DNA of 64,000 nucleotides from assembly GCF_001592105.1 (NCBI RefSeq), contig NZ_BCWE01000008.1, forward strand, positions 1 to 64,000. Direction: 5' to 3'. Origin of the DNA: Desulfolucanica intricata (lineage in GTDB: Bacteria > Bacillota > Desulfotomaculia > Desulfotomaculales > Desulfofarciminaceae). Numbering within the stretch: position 1 is the first letter of the stretch; each line of letters begins with the position of its first letter. Of this stretch, positions 46,024 to 55,016 are shown piece by piece. Both the position numbers and the translations under genes were made by a program. The notes beneath the pieces were generated by a model that was not told the origin of the DNA, did no database searches, and worked only from the letters and a program-made list of their open reading frames with translations.

Positions 46024-46120
46024 GTTTTTTCCTTTTAGGAGCCGGTAGCCTTTATCCGCCTGTGAGCCAAAGAGGTAAGCCGGGATAATGCCGTTTTGCT
46101 GACAAACTGCTTTAATTGGG
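46024..46120 (-). pseudogene. Possible nucleotidyltransferase (MNT-type) fragment
   Basis: On the minus strand the translation IKAVCQQNGIIPAYLFGSQADKGYRLL resembles the start of minimal nucleotidyltransferases (LFGSxAxG) of MNT/HEPN systems. It is about 30 codons long without the rest of the gene. Identification is tentative. The remaining 180 bp up to the NfeD gene show nothing I can name. Confidence 0.3.
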
Positions 46121-46307
46121 TTTAATTTTTACATAATGCCTGTCTCCTATCGTTTTTCTCATCTCACATCTTTGAGTTTTCTTTTGATTTCTGGTATAAA
46201 GGTTATCATCTTATATGCCTATTGTAAATATTGGAATGTTTGAGTTTTATGTATCATTTGATTATGATATAATGTTTGTATTTAATATTAGATTAGGGGG
46301 AATACCC

Positions 46308-46802
46308 TTGGATGCAGTTACCGGTTGGCTTCCGGCCCTAACCTTTATTTTGGGTCTGCTGGCTATTATTTTGGAAATATTTATTATACCCGGGTTTGGT
46401 GTAGCCGGTTTAGCGGGTATTTTACTTATTGGGTGGACAGTAGCACTTGTTACTGTGGATTTCTCGCAAGCTACTGAAGCATTGGTGCTGGCACTGATAG
46501 CTACCATATTAATATTTATAGTGTCGGTTATATTGTTATCCCGCTTTAATTTTTGGCAGAGGGTTACTTTAAAGGAAAAACAGCATAAAGATACGGGTTA
46601 TGCTGCTGTCCAGACCGGCCTGGGGCGATTTTTAGGAGGAACCGGCATTACGTTGACCCCACTGCGCCCTTCAGGTTCTGCTGAAGTAGATGGTCACCGC
46701 CTGGATGTAGTCACCGAGGGCGAGTATATTGCGGCGGGAAGCCGCATTGAGGTTATTAAAGTCGAAGGCAGCAGAATTATTGTAAGAGTCCTTCGAAAAT
46801 AA
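46308..46802 (+). CDS. NfeD-like membrane protein
   Basis: Short NfeD-family protein, 164 aa. Three transmembrane helices (about 5-80; [32 protein letters not shown]) and a C-terminal OB-fold ([49 protein letters not shown]). Short NfeD proteins partner flotillin-like FloA. TTG 46308 is selected because AGGGGGA lies seven bases upstream; the ATG-started extension from 46215 has no RBS. It lies 22 bp before floA. Confidence 0.92.
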   Translation: MDAVTGWLPALTFILGLLAIILEIFIIPGFGVAGLAGILLIGWTVALVTVDFSQATEALVLALIATILIFIVSVILLSRFNFWQRVTLKEKQHKDTGYAAVQTGLGRFLGGTGITLTPLRPSGSAEVDGHRLDVVTEGEYIAAGSRIEVIKVEGSRIIVRVLRK

Positions 46803-46824
46803 ATTTATAAGGAGGTTTTATTTA

Positions 46825-47835
46825 ATGGCTTCTGCCCTTATAGGATTTTTTTTAATGATTGTGGCAGTTTTTATCGTTATTGCGGTAATTTTTAGTTTTA
46901 TCCCGGTAGGGCTGTGGATTTCGGCCCTGGCTGCAGGAGTTAAAGTCGGTATTATTACTTTAATTGGTATGCGTTTACGCCGGGTACCGCCGGCAAAGAT
47001 TGTAAACCCCTTAATCAAAGCGGATAAAGCCGGGCTCGATCTCAATGTTAACCAGTTGGAGGCACACTACCTGGCCGGTGGTAATGTGGACCGCGTGGTA
47101 GATGCCCTGATTGCCGCAGAGAGAGCGGATATTCCTTTACCGTTTGAACGGGCTGCGGCTATTGATCTGGCCGGTCGGGATGTGCTGGAAGCTGTGCAGA
47201 TGAGTGTTAACCCCAAGGTTATTCAAACTCCGATGGTGGCTGCCGTGGCCAAGGACGGGATTGAAGTTAAAGCCATTGCCCGGGTAACTGTACGGGCTAA
47301 TATTGATCGCCTGGTGGGCGGTGCCGGTGAGGAAACAATCCTGGCCCGCGTCGGCGAGGGTGTGGTCACTACTGTGGGTAGTGCCGAATCACATAAGGAT
47401 GTGCTGGAAAACCCCGATTCGATGTCCCAAACTGTGCTTAATAAAGGACTTGATGCCGGAACGGCCTTTGAAATTCTTTCCATTGATATTGCGGATGTAG
47501 ATGTAGGGCGCAACATCGGTGCCCAGCTGCAAACCGACCAGGCCGAGGCTGATAAGCGTATTGCTCAGGCCAAGGCAGAAGAAAGACGGGCTATGGCGGT
47601 GGCAGGGGAGCAGGAAATGAAGGCTAAGGTGCAGGAAATGCGCGCCAAGGTTGTAGAGGCCGAGGCAGAGGTGCCTTTAGCTCTGGCAGATGCTTTACGC
47701 CAGGGGAAAATGGGTGTAATGGACTATTACCAGCTGCAGAATTTATTGGCCGACACACAAATGAGGGATTCTCTGTCCAAGGTTGGGCCGGATAACCGGG
47801 GACAGGGGGGAAGGGAGTACGTAGATGAGGAATAA
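46825..47835 (+). CDS. floA: Flotillin-like protein FloA
   Basis: FloA (YqfA, UPF0365), 336 aa, a scaffold protein of membrane microdomains. N-terminal membrane hairpin (about 5-50), then a SPFH-like region ([37 protein letters not shown]), [21 protein letters not shown] and a long coiled coil rich in Ala/Glu/Lys/Arg (about 235-300). RBS AAGGAGG. The last 11 bases overlap the following repeat-protein gene. Confidence 0.95.
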   Translation: MASALIGFFLMIVAVFIVIAVIFSFIPVGLWISALAAGVKVGIITLIGMRLRRVPPAKIVNPLIKADKAGLDLNVNQLEAHYLAGGNVDRVVDALIAAERADIPLPFERAAAIDLAGRDVLEAVQMSVNPKVIQTPMVAAVAKDGIEVKAIARVTVRANIDRLVGGAGEETILARVGEGVVTTVGSAESHKDVLENPDSMSQTVLNKGLDAGTAFEILSIDIADVDVGRNIGAQLQTDQAEADKRIAQAKAEERRAMAVAGEQEMKAKVQEMRAKVVEAEAEVPLALADALRQGKMGVMDYYQLQNLLADTQMRDSLSKVGPDNRGQGGREYVDEE

Positions 47836-48322
47836 GGAAGAAAGATTCTTCCCGAAAATTATTGAAGATGATGCACCTTTGCCCGGCCCGTGGAACCGCC
47901 CTGCTCCGCGGGAGGTAAAAAATGAAAACGAGGTGCCGGTCAGTGAAGATGCGCCTCTGCCAGGACCGTGGAACCGGCCCGCGCCAGGTGAAGTCAAAAG
48001 GGAAAGGGAAGTTCCTGTCAATGAGGATATCACTCTGCCGGTACCGTGGAGCAGTCCCGAACCGGACAAGGTGTCCAAGGAAAAAGAGACAGCAGTGGAA
48101 GATATTACATTGCGTTTAAAGGAAGAGATTAATGCTGCTCCCAAAGAGCCTGAATGCCCGACAGCTCGGCCCGTAAAAAAGCAGCGCTGTCGAACAACCC
48201 TCCCGGCTCCGGCCTTATTTAACCGGCAGTCGTTGATAGCCGGAATAATTATGTCTGAGATACTGGGCCCGCCGGGTGGGTACAGGCGTAATAGACTAAT
48301 AGGAAAAACAGGCAAGAGATAA
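47825..48322 (+). CDS. FloA-linked protein with tandem 26-residue PGPWNRP repeats
   Basis: A 165-aa protein that I do not recognise. Three tandem copies of a 26-residue unit start at D16, D42 and D68: [13 protein letters not shown] followed by a charged EVK-x-E-x-E-VP-x-x-E part; the third copy is diverged ([13 protein letters not shown]). The C-terminal region, ending [15 protein letters not shown], lacks repeats. There is no signal peptide or transmembrane helix. The start ATG overlaps the floA stop by 11 bp, so translation is coupled to floA. A cytoplasmic FloA partner is a reasonable inference. Confidence 0.8.
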   Translation: MRNKEERFFPKIIEDDAPLPGPWNRPAPREVKNENEVPVSEDAPLPGPWNRPAPGEVKREREVPVNEDITLPVPWSSPEPDKVSKEKETAVEDITLRLKEEINAAPKEPECPTARPVKKQRCRTTLPAPALFNRQSLIAGIIMSEILGPPGGYRRNRLIGKTGKR

Positions 48323-48330
48323 CAGTGAAT

Positions 48331-48375
48331 GGGGTAAGGTCTAGTACTAGGCCTTACCCCATTTCTTTTTTTTTT
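48331..48375 (+). terminator. Terminator of the nfeD-floA operon
   Basis: GGGGTAAGG and CCTTACCCC form a 9-bp stem around TCTAGTACTAGG (itself palindromic), then a long T-run. Confidence 0.92.
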
Positions 48376-48441
48376 GAATCTTTTAGTGATCATTGCACAT
48401 AATAAAAGTGTTCTAAAAAATATTTTAAGGAGGAGATTTGA

Positions 48442-48999
48442 ATGCCTGCAAAATTCGGCGCCCATGAAATGATGGAAATTCATGAAGTATTAACTGACAC
48501 AATCGATGGTATTAATCAGTTTCAGCTGTACCGCCCTCATGTTAAAGATCAGCAGCTTTCTTCGATTCTTGATAAACAAATTCAATTTATGAATAATGAG
48601 TATAACAATATGGTTCAGGCCATTAATCAGCGTGGAGCCGGTGAATCTATTCCTTATCGTGGAATACAAAATATTACACCTACTTATGGATTAAATAACC
48701 CGGCAACACAAACCCCGCACACATCTGTAAATCAGCTTGAAGACAGGGATATAGCCAGTGGAATGTTGGGATGCCACAAAGCATCAGCTTCACTTAGAAT
48801 GATGGCTTCATTAGAATGTGCCGACCCGGAACTTCGGAGAATGGTCCAGCAAGGTGCCATTAACTGTTCTGAGCAGGCTTATGAAGTATGGAATTTTATG
48901 AACCAAAAAGGGTATTATCAGGTTCCGACTATGAAAGATATGACCACAAATACTATGATTGGTACCTATTCTACATCTAATATGGGACAAATGAGCTAG
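48442..48999 (+). CDS. CotF-like spore coat protein
   Basis: 185 aa, Coat F (DUF) four-helix-like domain. AKFGAHEMMEIHEVLTDTIDGINQFQLY at the N-terminus and LGCHKASASLRMMASLECADPELRRMVQQGAINCSEQAYEVWNFMNQKGYYQVP near the C-terminus are typical of Clostridia CotF-type proteins. RBS AAGGAGGAG. A Thr/Ser/Met-rich tail follows. Monocistronic. Confidence 0.85.
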   Translation: MPAKFGAHEMMEIHEVLTDTIDGINQFQLYRPHVKDQQLSSILDKQIQFMNNEYNNMVQAINQRGAGESIPYRGIQNITPTYGLNNPATQTPHTSVNQLEDRDIASGMLGCHKASASLRMMASLECADPELRRMVQQGAINCSEQAYEVWNFMNQKGYYQVPTMKDMTTNTMIGTYSTSNMGQMS

Positions 49000-49027
49000 C
49001 ATTTGAGCTAGTATTATGGTTTCAAAC

Positions 49028-49086
49028 TGTTAAGGTTAATAAAACCGCTTTACCTTATAGGGTAAGCGGTTTTATTAACCTTAACA
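49028..49086 (+). terminator. Long hairpin after the CotF-like gene
   Basis: An inverted repeat with 26 bp paired per arm (TGTTAAGGTTAATAAAACCG...) around a TTATAG loop and one unpaired T. It is longer than a normal terminator; no T-run follows apart from TTTTATTAA within the right arm. Confidence 0.7.
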
Positions 49087-49161
49087 AAATTGATATTTTC
49101 TTCGAATATAAACTTACTCTTTAAACAATAATAGAAATAATTTCTAAAGGGGGGAAGTAAT

Positions 49162-49353
49162 TTGAACAATAATAAGATTGCTGTTGATTTACAGAAAATT
49201 AAAGAGGATGTTATTCAAACTTATAATGCATTAATCACCGATATTGAGCACGCCAGCGATTTTAGGGACAGAAGTGAACAAACCAACCGCCTAAAAGAAT
49301 ATGTAAGCCAAACTGAACAAATAGTTTCCCGGTTTTTTCAAAAAGGCCGTTAA
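49162..49353 (+). CDS. Small hypothetical helical protein
   Basis: 63 aa, highly charged and predicted helical (VDLQKIKEDVIQTYNALITDIEHASDFRDRSEQTNRLKEYVSQTEQIVSRFF). TTG start with GGGGGGAAG upstream and a strong terminator downstream support a real gene. I do not recognise it. Confidence 0.55.
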   Translation: MNNNKIAVDLQKIKEDVIQTYNALITDIEHASDFRDRSEQTNRLKEYVSQTEQIVSRFFQKGR

Positions 49354-49360
49354 TTTCTTA

Positions 49361-49407
49361 ATAAATAGAGGCTGTCAGCATTCCTTTTGCTGACAGCCTC
49401 TATTTAT
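49361..49407. terminator. Bidirectional terminator
   Basis: Perfect 20-bp arms (ATAAATAGAGGCTGTCAGCA and its reverse complement) around TTCCTTT, shared by the small ORF and the minus-strand yedF gene. Confidence 0.9.
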
Positions 49408-50009
49408 GAGATCGTTATTACTTTATTGGGCCCGGATAAGTGCTCTACTATCTCATACATATTGGAAACCTTTCCTACCGCTAAGCTTTCTTTTAGCCCG
49501 TAATAATCCAGGCAAGTACCGCAGGACATTATAGCTGTACCGCCTTCTTGCAGGATGTTTAAATGTTCTAATACAGCTGAGCCGGCAGTGGTAAGCTTTA
49601 CCCCGGAATTAATGAAAATTAAAGTTCTTGGTGCAGGGTTTATTTCGGTAAGGGTAAAAATAAAGCTTTTCATCAGTATTTTGCCCAGTTCTTCTGCACC
49701 TTTGCCCAAAAAGTCAGAAAGTATCAAATAGACGGTGTGTTCGGAATTCGTTACCGGTGTGACAGGTGCTTCTGCTGTTTTTATTTTTTGACTTTCACCT
49801 TTGGTTATTGTAATATGATATTCCTTGTCTTTTTGTACGGTATTCACTTGATAACCGGCATTTTTTGCAAACATAGTGACGTTGTCCCTGGAAATTTCAT
49901 TATCTACAATAGTTACTACGGTACCGGATTCTATCCGGTCCAGTGCCTTTTTTGTATTAATAACCGGGGAGGGACAGGCCAGTCCCCGGCAGTTTACTTC
50001 TTTAATCAA
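49404..50009 (-). CDS. yedF: YedF selenium-metabolism protein
   Basis: About 201 aa, SirA/TusA-like N-terminal domain plus a DsrE-like C-terminal domain. The TusA-type CPxP motif is LACPSPVINTKKAL (near residue 9-22). The C-terminal part has YLILSDFLGKGAEELGKILMKSFIFTL and the conserved GTAIMSCGTCLDYYGL. Such two-domain YedF proteins accompany SelD and selenium-linked cysteine desulfurases. TTG 50009 follows AAAGGAG; an upstream TTG (50030) overlaps selD. Selenium trafficking is inferred from family and neighbours. Confidence 0.9.
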   Translation of the reverse strand: MIKEVNCRGLACPSPVINTKKALDRIESGTVVTIVDNEISRDNVTMFAKNAGYQVNTVQKDKEYHITITKGESQKIKTAEAPVTPVTNSEHTVYLILSDFLGKGAEELGKILMKSFIFTLTEINPAPRTLIFINSGVKLTTAGSAVLEHLNILQEGGTAIMSCGTCLDYYGLKESLAVGKVSNMYEIVEHLSGPNKVITIS

Positions 50010-50022
50010 ATTAAACGCTCCT

Positions 50023-51066
50023 TTACTCAATTATAATAAGGTGTTTATCTTGCGCAGTTACTTTGCCGACAATTCGGGCATCCGGTACACCATATTCCTG
50101 AAGTTTCTCCAAAAGTATATCTTGTTTCTCCGGAGCAACCGAAATTAAAAGTCCGCCTGAAGTTTGCGGGTCAAATAATATGAATTTTTCAATATCATTG
50201 AGATCAGGATTGAAAGAAACATTATCGTCCAGGTGGTTTTTGTTATGGTATGCACCGGCTGGAATCATCCCCATACGGGCCAAATTTTTTACTTCCGGTA
50301 AGACGGGGATATTAGCTGCAGTAATGCGGATGCTTACCCCGCTTCCCCGGGCCATCTCTGCCGCATGACCTAAAATTCCAAAGCCGGTAATATCGGTACA
50401 GGCATGTACTCCCACTTCCAGCATGGCAAGCGCAGCGCCTTTATTTAAAGTGGTCATAACCTCAACAGCCTTCTGCTGTACCGATCTATTAACCAAATCA
50501 CCTTTAATACCGGTATTAATGATTCCTGTGCCCAGCGGCTTAGTGAGTATCAGGACGTCTCCCTCCTGCGCGGAGGCATTGGTTAAGATTTTACCGGGAT
50601 GTACTAAGCCTGCCACTACCAGACCGTATTTTGGTTCGTCATCCTGTACGGTGTGGCCCCCGGCAATCACAGCACCGGCTTCGTTAACTTTATCTGCACC
50701 ACCTTTGAGAATCCGGCCAAGGGTATCCTGTGAAAGGCAGTTTGGGAAACATACAATATTTAAAGCCAGGAAAGGTTTGCCACCCATGGCGTAAACATCA
50801 CTTAAAGCATTGGCTGCCGCAATTTGGCCAAAGGCATAGGGGTCATCAACCACCGGAGTAAAAAAATCCAGCGTTTGGATCAAGGCTGTTTCCTCATCTA
50901 ATTTGTAAACAGCAGCATCGTCAGCTGTATCTATCCCTACCAATAAGTTCGGGTCAGTCATAACAGGTAAATGCCGCAGTACCTGCGACAGGGTCTCAGG
51001 ACCCACCTTGGCTGCTCACCCGGAAGTCTTGGTCATCCGGGTTAGTCTTTGTTCTTGTTTTGTCAA
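50023..51066 (-). CDS. selD: Selenophosphate synthetase, selenocysteine-containing
   Basis: SelD makes monoselenophosphate from selenide and ATP, the Se donor for Sec-tRNA. The frame runs from TTG 51066 through an in-frame TGA (51018-51016) at residue 17 and gives TKTSG-U-AAKVGPETL, with U at the catalytic Cys17 position of E. coli SelD; the conserved body follows (GIDTADDAAVYKLDEETALIQTLDFFTP, LSDVYAMGGKP, GGHTVQDDEPKYGL). An ORF caller would start at GTG 51006 and lose the active site. A hairpin GGGTC-CTGA-GACCC begins 12 nt after the TGA, a candidate SECIS. 347 aa. Confidence 0.95.
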
Positions 51067-51082
51067 TGTTAATCACCCTTTT

Positions 51083-52228
51083 CTATACAGAAGCTATTTC
51101 TGCCAGAGCCCTTACGGTTTGATCTATGTCCTCTAATGTATTAAAAAAACCCGGGCTTAGGCGGATTGTTCCCTGTGGGTAGGTATTTATTGTGCGGTGA
51201 GCCCAGGGTGCACAGTGCAGGCCTACACGGGTTAATATGCCGTATTTTTCATCCAGCAGCAGGCCAACCTCGGAAGGGTCTTTCCCCTCTATATTAATAG
51301 AAATTACAGGCATACGCCGGGAAGCTTCCCTGGGTCCGTAAACCCTGATTTTTTTAATTTCGGACAGACTGTTTAAAAGTCGTTGTGTCAGTGTTTTTTC
51401 ATGCTCATAAATCTTTTCCACCCCTGTATTGCGGATAAACTTAACGGCCGCACCCAGTCCTGCCAGTCCAACAGTATTAGGAGTGCCGCTTTCATAGCGG
51501 TCAGGTAAAATGTCCGGCTGTAGGTCTAACTCCGAGCGGCTTCCGGTACCGCCAAATTTAAGAGGTGTCAGCTCTACTCCTTTGGCTACATAAAGCCCCC
51601 CGGTACCCTGGGGGCCCAATAAACTTTTGTGACCGGTAAAGGCAAGTAAATCAACTTGCATTTCTTGTACATTAATAGGGTAACTGCCTGCGGTTTGGGC
51701 TGCATCCACTGCAAAAAATATTCCCAGTTCCCGGGTTATTTTCCCTACCTCATTTAGAGGTAGGATTGTTCCAACTATATTAGATGCGTGAGTTAAAATG
51801 ACCAGCCTGGTATTCTTTTTAACGGCCTTTTTAATTTGTTCGGGTTCCAGAAAGCCTTCCGGTGAACAATTTACAACGGTAACCTCAACTCCCCGGTTTT
51901 CCAGGGCTCTTAAAGGGCGGGCCACGGAGTTGTGTTCCATGCTGCCGGTAATCACATGATCCCCGTTTTTAAGTAGCCCGTATAAAGCTAAATTTAAGGC
52001 CTCAGTGATGTTTAAGGTAAAGCTGATTCGCAAAGGATTTTTTATTCCGAATAAACCTGCTAACTCCTCTCGGGTGTCGTTTAAAATTCTGCCTGCAGCA
52101 ATAGACATGCGGTGTCCCGAGCGTCCCGGATTAGCCCCGGCCTTTTCCATGAACTCCCGCATGGCTTGTACCACTTCCGGCGGTTTAGGCCAGGAAGTGG
52201 CGGCATTATCAAGGTAAATTAAGGACAA
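51083..52228 (-). CDS. Cysteine desulfurase (SelD-linked, CsdB/NifS-like)
   Basis: PLP-dependent class V aminotransferase-fold enzyme, 381 aa, that releases sulfur or selenium from cysteine/selenocysteine. Signatures: YLDNAATSWPKP, the PLP lysine in LLAFTGHKSLLGPQGTGGLYV, and a conserved cysteine in VGLHCAPWAHRTINTYPQGTIRLSPG. Directly upstream of selD (gap 16 bp) and yedF, so it probably delivers selenium to SelD. Start TTG 52228. Confidence 0.93.
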   Translation of the reverse strand: MSLIYLDNAATSWPKPPEVVQAMREFMEKAGANPGRSGHRMSIAAGRILNDTREELAGLFGIKNPLRISFTLNITEALNLALYGLLKNGDHVITGSMEHNSVARPLRALENRGVEVTVVNCSPEGFLEPEQIKKAVKKNTRLVILTHASNIVGTILPLNEVGKITRELGIFFAVDAAQTAGSYPINVQEMQVDLLAFTGHKSLLGPQGTGGLYVAKGVELTPLKFGGTGSRSELDLQPDILPDRYESGTPNTVGLAGLGAAVKFIRNTGVEKIYEHEKTLTQRLLNSLSEIKKIRVYGPREASRRMPVISINIEGKDPSEVGLLLDEKYGILTRVGLHCAPWAHRTINTYPQGTIRLSPGFFNTLEDIDQTVRALAEIASV

Positions 52229-52450
52229 AACAGTTCACTCCCGTATTCAATTCAAGTTAAGTATTTCCTTGGTGAGTAGTAAAATTCCTTCATGTTTAAA
52301 ATGAAAAAAAATTATATATTGTTATTTATCTTTAATATTCCCTGAAGAACCCTGGTTATTATTGGAGTTCAAAAAGATTTATTAAAACCAATATTTAGTA
52401 ATCTATATCCTCTTTGCCGCATAAAATTGTGGCAAGGAGGGGATTTTTTT

Positions 52451-52732
52451 ATGGCCTGGAGGAATATCAAAAAAAGGGTTAAGCAGCGAGTTTCCGACCT
52501 GTTGGAAATTCCTAATGATATTATGTTGGATTTACCGAAAATTGTGCTGGTCGGTAACCTGCAGGTCTTTATTGAAAACCACAAAGGCATTGTGGAATAT
52601 TCACCGGAGGTAATCCGGATTAATGTGGGTGAAGGAGAGGTTGTTGTTACAGGTGAAGAGTTAATGCTTAGAAATATTCTTATGGATGAGATATGTGTTG
52701 AAGGCCGCATAAAAGGCCTCAATTTCATCTAG
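52451..52732 (+). CDS. yqfC: Sporulation protein YqfC
   Basis: 93 aa, YabP/YqfC family. Starts AWRNIKKRVKQRVSDLLEIPNDIMLDLPKIVLVGNLQVFIENHKGIVEYS. Related proteins (YabP) are needed for spore coat assembly. ATG 52451 is chosen after AAGGAGGGG; the longer frame would overlap that RBS. First gene of the yqfC-yqfD-phoH cluster. Confidence 0.93.
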   Translation: MAWRNIKKRVKQRVSDLLEIPNDIMLDLPKIVLVGNLQVFIENHKGIVEYSPEVIRINVGEGEVVVTGEELMLRNILMDEICVEGRIKGLNFI

Positions 52733-52753
52733 TTTATACGGGGAGGTGACCCA

Positions 52754-54016
52754 GTGTTTGTATTTAAGCTCCTATCGTATCTGATTGGATATGTCTCTAT
52801 TGTGGTGCGCGGAGATGCTCTGGAGAGATTTGTAAACATGGCTGCCGGCAGGGGAATTTATTTATGGGATATAAAACGTGTCGGGCGGGATAAAATGCGC
52901 ATTAAAGTTAGATTAAGTGCCGTTAACCCTTTAAGGCATATCGCCAGACAGACAGGCAGCAGGTTTGAATTTCATGACAGAGAGGGGATACCCTTTGTAA
53001 TGGCGAGGCTGCGCCGGCGAAAAATGCTGGTGGCCGGGGCGGTAATTTTCTTTATTTCTCTCTATACCCTTTCTTCTTTTGTTTGGTTTATTGAGGTGAC
53101 CGGGACAGAAAAAATCAGTACCGGGGAGGTGCTGCAGGCTGCGGAGCGGGTTGGGCTGAAACGAGGAGCCCTGAAATGGAACCTGGATACTTTTCAACTG
53201 GAGAAGGAGATCCGTGAGCAGCTGCCGAAACTGGCTTGGACGGGCATTGAGATTAAAGGAACCAAAGCAACTATTAAAATAGTTGAGAAAAAATTGCCGG
53301 ATTCGGATAGTCCGGCAAACCGGCCGGCCCATATTGTAGCCAAAAAGGCAGGACTTGTTAAGGAAATCTTAGTATTAGAAGGTAACCCCTTGGTTAAAGA
53401 GGGTGAGACTGTAGTACCGGGGCAGGTGCTTATATCCGGGGTGATTCCTCCCCCGCAGAAGGAGGAAGAGCAGCCGGGTAAAGAAGTTTCAGAACAGGAA
53501 AAGGAGCCGGAGAAAGAAGTTGTTGATCCGAAAATAGTTCATGCCAAGGGTATGGTGCGGGCACGGGTATGGTATGAGGAATATGGTGAGGCTGAAATTG
53601 TAGAGTATGGGCGGCGGCCGACCGGCAAGACAGCGACACGTGTCAGTATTAAATTTGGCTCTAAGGAAATAATTTTAATGGGACCCCGGACAATCCCCTT
53701 TAAACAATACGATGTTAAGTCTACAGTTAAAAAAATACCTTCTTGGAGGAATATCTCCGTTCCTGTCGAACTACAGACAGAGAAATATCTTGAAATGAGT
53801 AATTATCAGGAAGACAGGGGGCACCAGGGGGCAAAACGTCTGGCCGAGGAAAAAGCTTTTCAGGAAATTACCGGACAGCTTTCGAAAGACACTAAAATAA
53901 TTAATCGCCGGTCTGAAGAAGTGCGTGTCGGTAAGACTGAAAAGAACCTGGTAAGAGTTAAGGTAATTGTTGAAGCTGTAGAAGATATTAGTAAGAAAAA
54001 ATCTTTTAAGCCCTGA
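52754..54016 (+). CDS. yqfD: Sporulation protein YqfD
   Basis: 420 aa, YqfD family, required for late sporulation in Bacillus. An N-terminal cytoplasmic part (VRGDALERFVNMAAGRGIYLWDI), one transmembrane segment (about 93-112), and a large outer domain with EVTGTEKISTGEVLQAAERVGLKRGALKWN. An internal Glu/Lys/Pro-rich linker (about 235-260) is unusual in being long. GTG start after GGAGGTGACC. Confidence 0.93.
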   Translation: MFVFKLLSYLIGYVSIVVRGDALERFVNMAAGRGIYLWDIKRVGRDKMRIKVRLSAVNPLRHIARQTGSRFEFHDREGIPFVMARLRRRKMLVAGAVIFFISLYTLSSFVWFIEVTGTEKISTGEVLQAAERVGLKRGALKWNLDTFQLEKEIREQLPKLAWTGIEIKGTKATIKIVEKKLPDSDSPANRPAHIVAKKAGLVKEILVLEGNPLVKEGETVVPGQVLISGVIPPPQKEEEQPGKEVSEQEKEPEKEVVDPKIVHAKGMVRARVWYEEYGEAEIVEYGRRPTGKTATRVSIKFGSKEIILMGPRTIPFKQYDVKSTVKKIPSWRNISVPVELQTEKYLEMSNYQEDRGHQGAKRLAEEKAFQEITGQLSKDTKIINRRSEEVRVGKTEKNLVRVKVIVEAVEDISKKKSFKP

Positions 54017-54036
54017 TCGAGGAGGTTTTAAACTTA

Positions 54037-55011
54037 TTGACTGAACAAGTGGAAGCCAGAGTTGTTTTGGATGATATTGGGGCGGTAGCCGAAATATTTG
54101 GTAGAAATGATGAACATTTAAAGGTCATTGAAAAAGTATTAAATGTTCGAATTGTCGTCCGGGGAGATGAGTTGGTAATTCTGGGGACAGCTGAGCGGGT
54201 AAATCAAGCCAAAGAGGTATTTGGCCAGTTAAAGGATTACTACCGGGCGGGAAACCGGGTTACATTACGAGATATTAATTATGTTTTAAAAGCAGTACAA
54301 GGCGGGCAAAAAAATACGCTGGCAGCACTCGCCCGTGACGTTATCCTGGTTAATCACCGGGGTAAGCAAATTAAATCTAAAACATTGGGGCAAAAAAAAT
54401 ATATTGAAGCTATTGAAAATCATGATGTAGTTTTCGGAGTGGGCCCGGCCGGGACAGGAAAAACCTACTTAGCGGTGGTTATGGCTGTCAAAGCTTTAAA
54501 AAATAAGGAGGTTACCAGGTTAGTACTTACCCGCCCGGCAGTTGAGGCGGGGGAAAAACTTGGTTTTTTGCCGGGGGATCTGCAGGAAAAAATTGATCCC
54601 TATTTACGTCCGCTATATGATAGCTTATATGATGTCTTAGGATTGGATGTAACTCAAAAATATTTGGAAAGGCAAATAATCGAAATTGCTCCCCTGGCTT
54701 ATATGCGGGGAAGAACCCTTGAAGACTGTTTTATTATTCTGGATGAAGCCCAGAACACCACCCCTGAGCAGATGAAGATGTTTTTAACCCGCTTGGGCTT
54801 TGGTTCGAAAGCAGTAATTACCGGAGATGTTACTCAGGTAGATTTACCCAGAGGACAAAAATCCGGTTTAAAGGATGCCCAGAAAGTTTTAGGTGATGTA
54901 AAGGGATTAAGTTTTCAATTTCTTACAGGAGAGGACATTATAAGACATCCTTTAGTAGAGAGAATTATTAATGCTTACGATGAAGGGCAGCTGAAAGCCC
55001 ACGGGGAGTGA
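54037..55011 (+). CDS. phoH: PhoH-family ATPase
   Basis: PhoH-like (YqfE/PhoL) P-loop ATPase, 324 aa. Walker A GPAGTGKTYLAVVMAVKAL and Walker B FIILDEAQNTTPEQMKMFLTR; a KH-like N-terminal part precedes it. PhoH proteins are linked to RNA metabolism with YbeY, which lies two genes downstream. TTG start after GAGGAGG. The stop overlaps the yqfF RBS region. Confidence 0.95.
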   Translation: MTEQVEARVVLDDIGAVAEIFGRNDEHLKVIEKVLNVRIVVRGDELVILGTAERVNQAKEVFGQLKDYYRAGNRVTLRDINYVLKAVQGGQKNTLAALARDVILVNHRGKQIKSKTLGQKKYIEAIENHDVVFGVGPAGTGKTYLAVVMAVKALKNKEVTRLVLTRPAVEAGEKLGFLPGDLQEKIDPYLRPLYDSLYDVLGLDVTQKYLERQIIEIAPLAYMRGRTLEDCFIILDEAQNTTPEQMKMFLTRLGFGSKAVITGDVTQVDLPRGQKSGLKDAQKVLGDVKGLSFQFLTGEDIIRHPLVERIINAYDEGQLKAHGE

Positions 55012-55016
55012 AGTAT

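Noticed and set aside
47743-48483. 246-aa minus-strand ORF opposite floA and the repeat protein
   Set aside because: Repeats in it mirror the Pro-rich repeats of the plus strand; no RBS and the coupled plus-strand gene explains the region.
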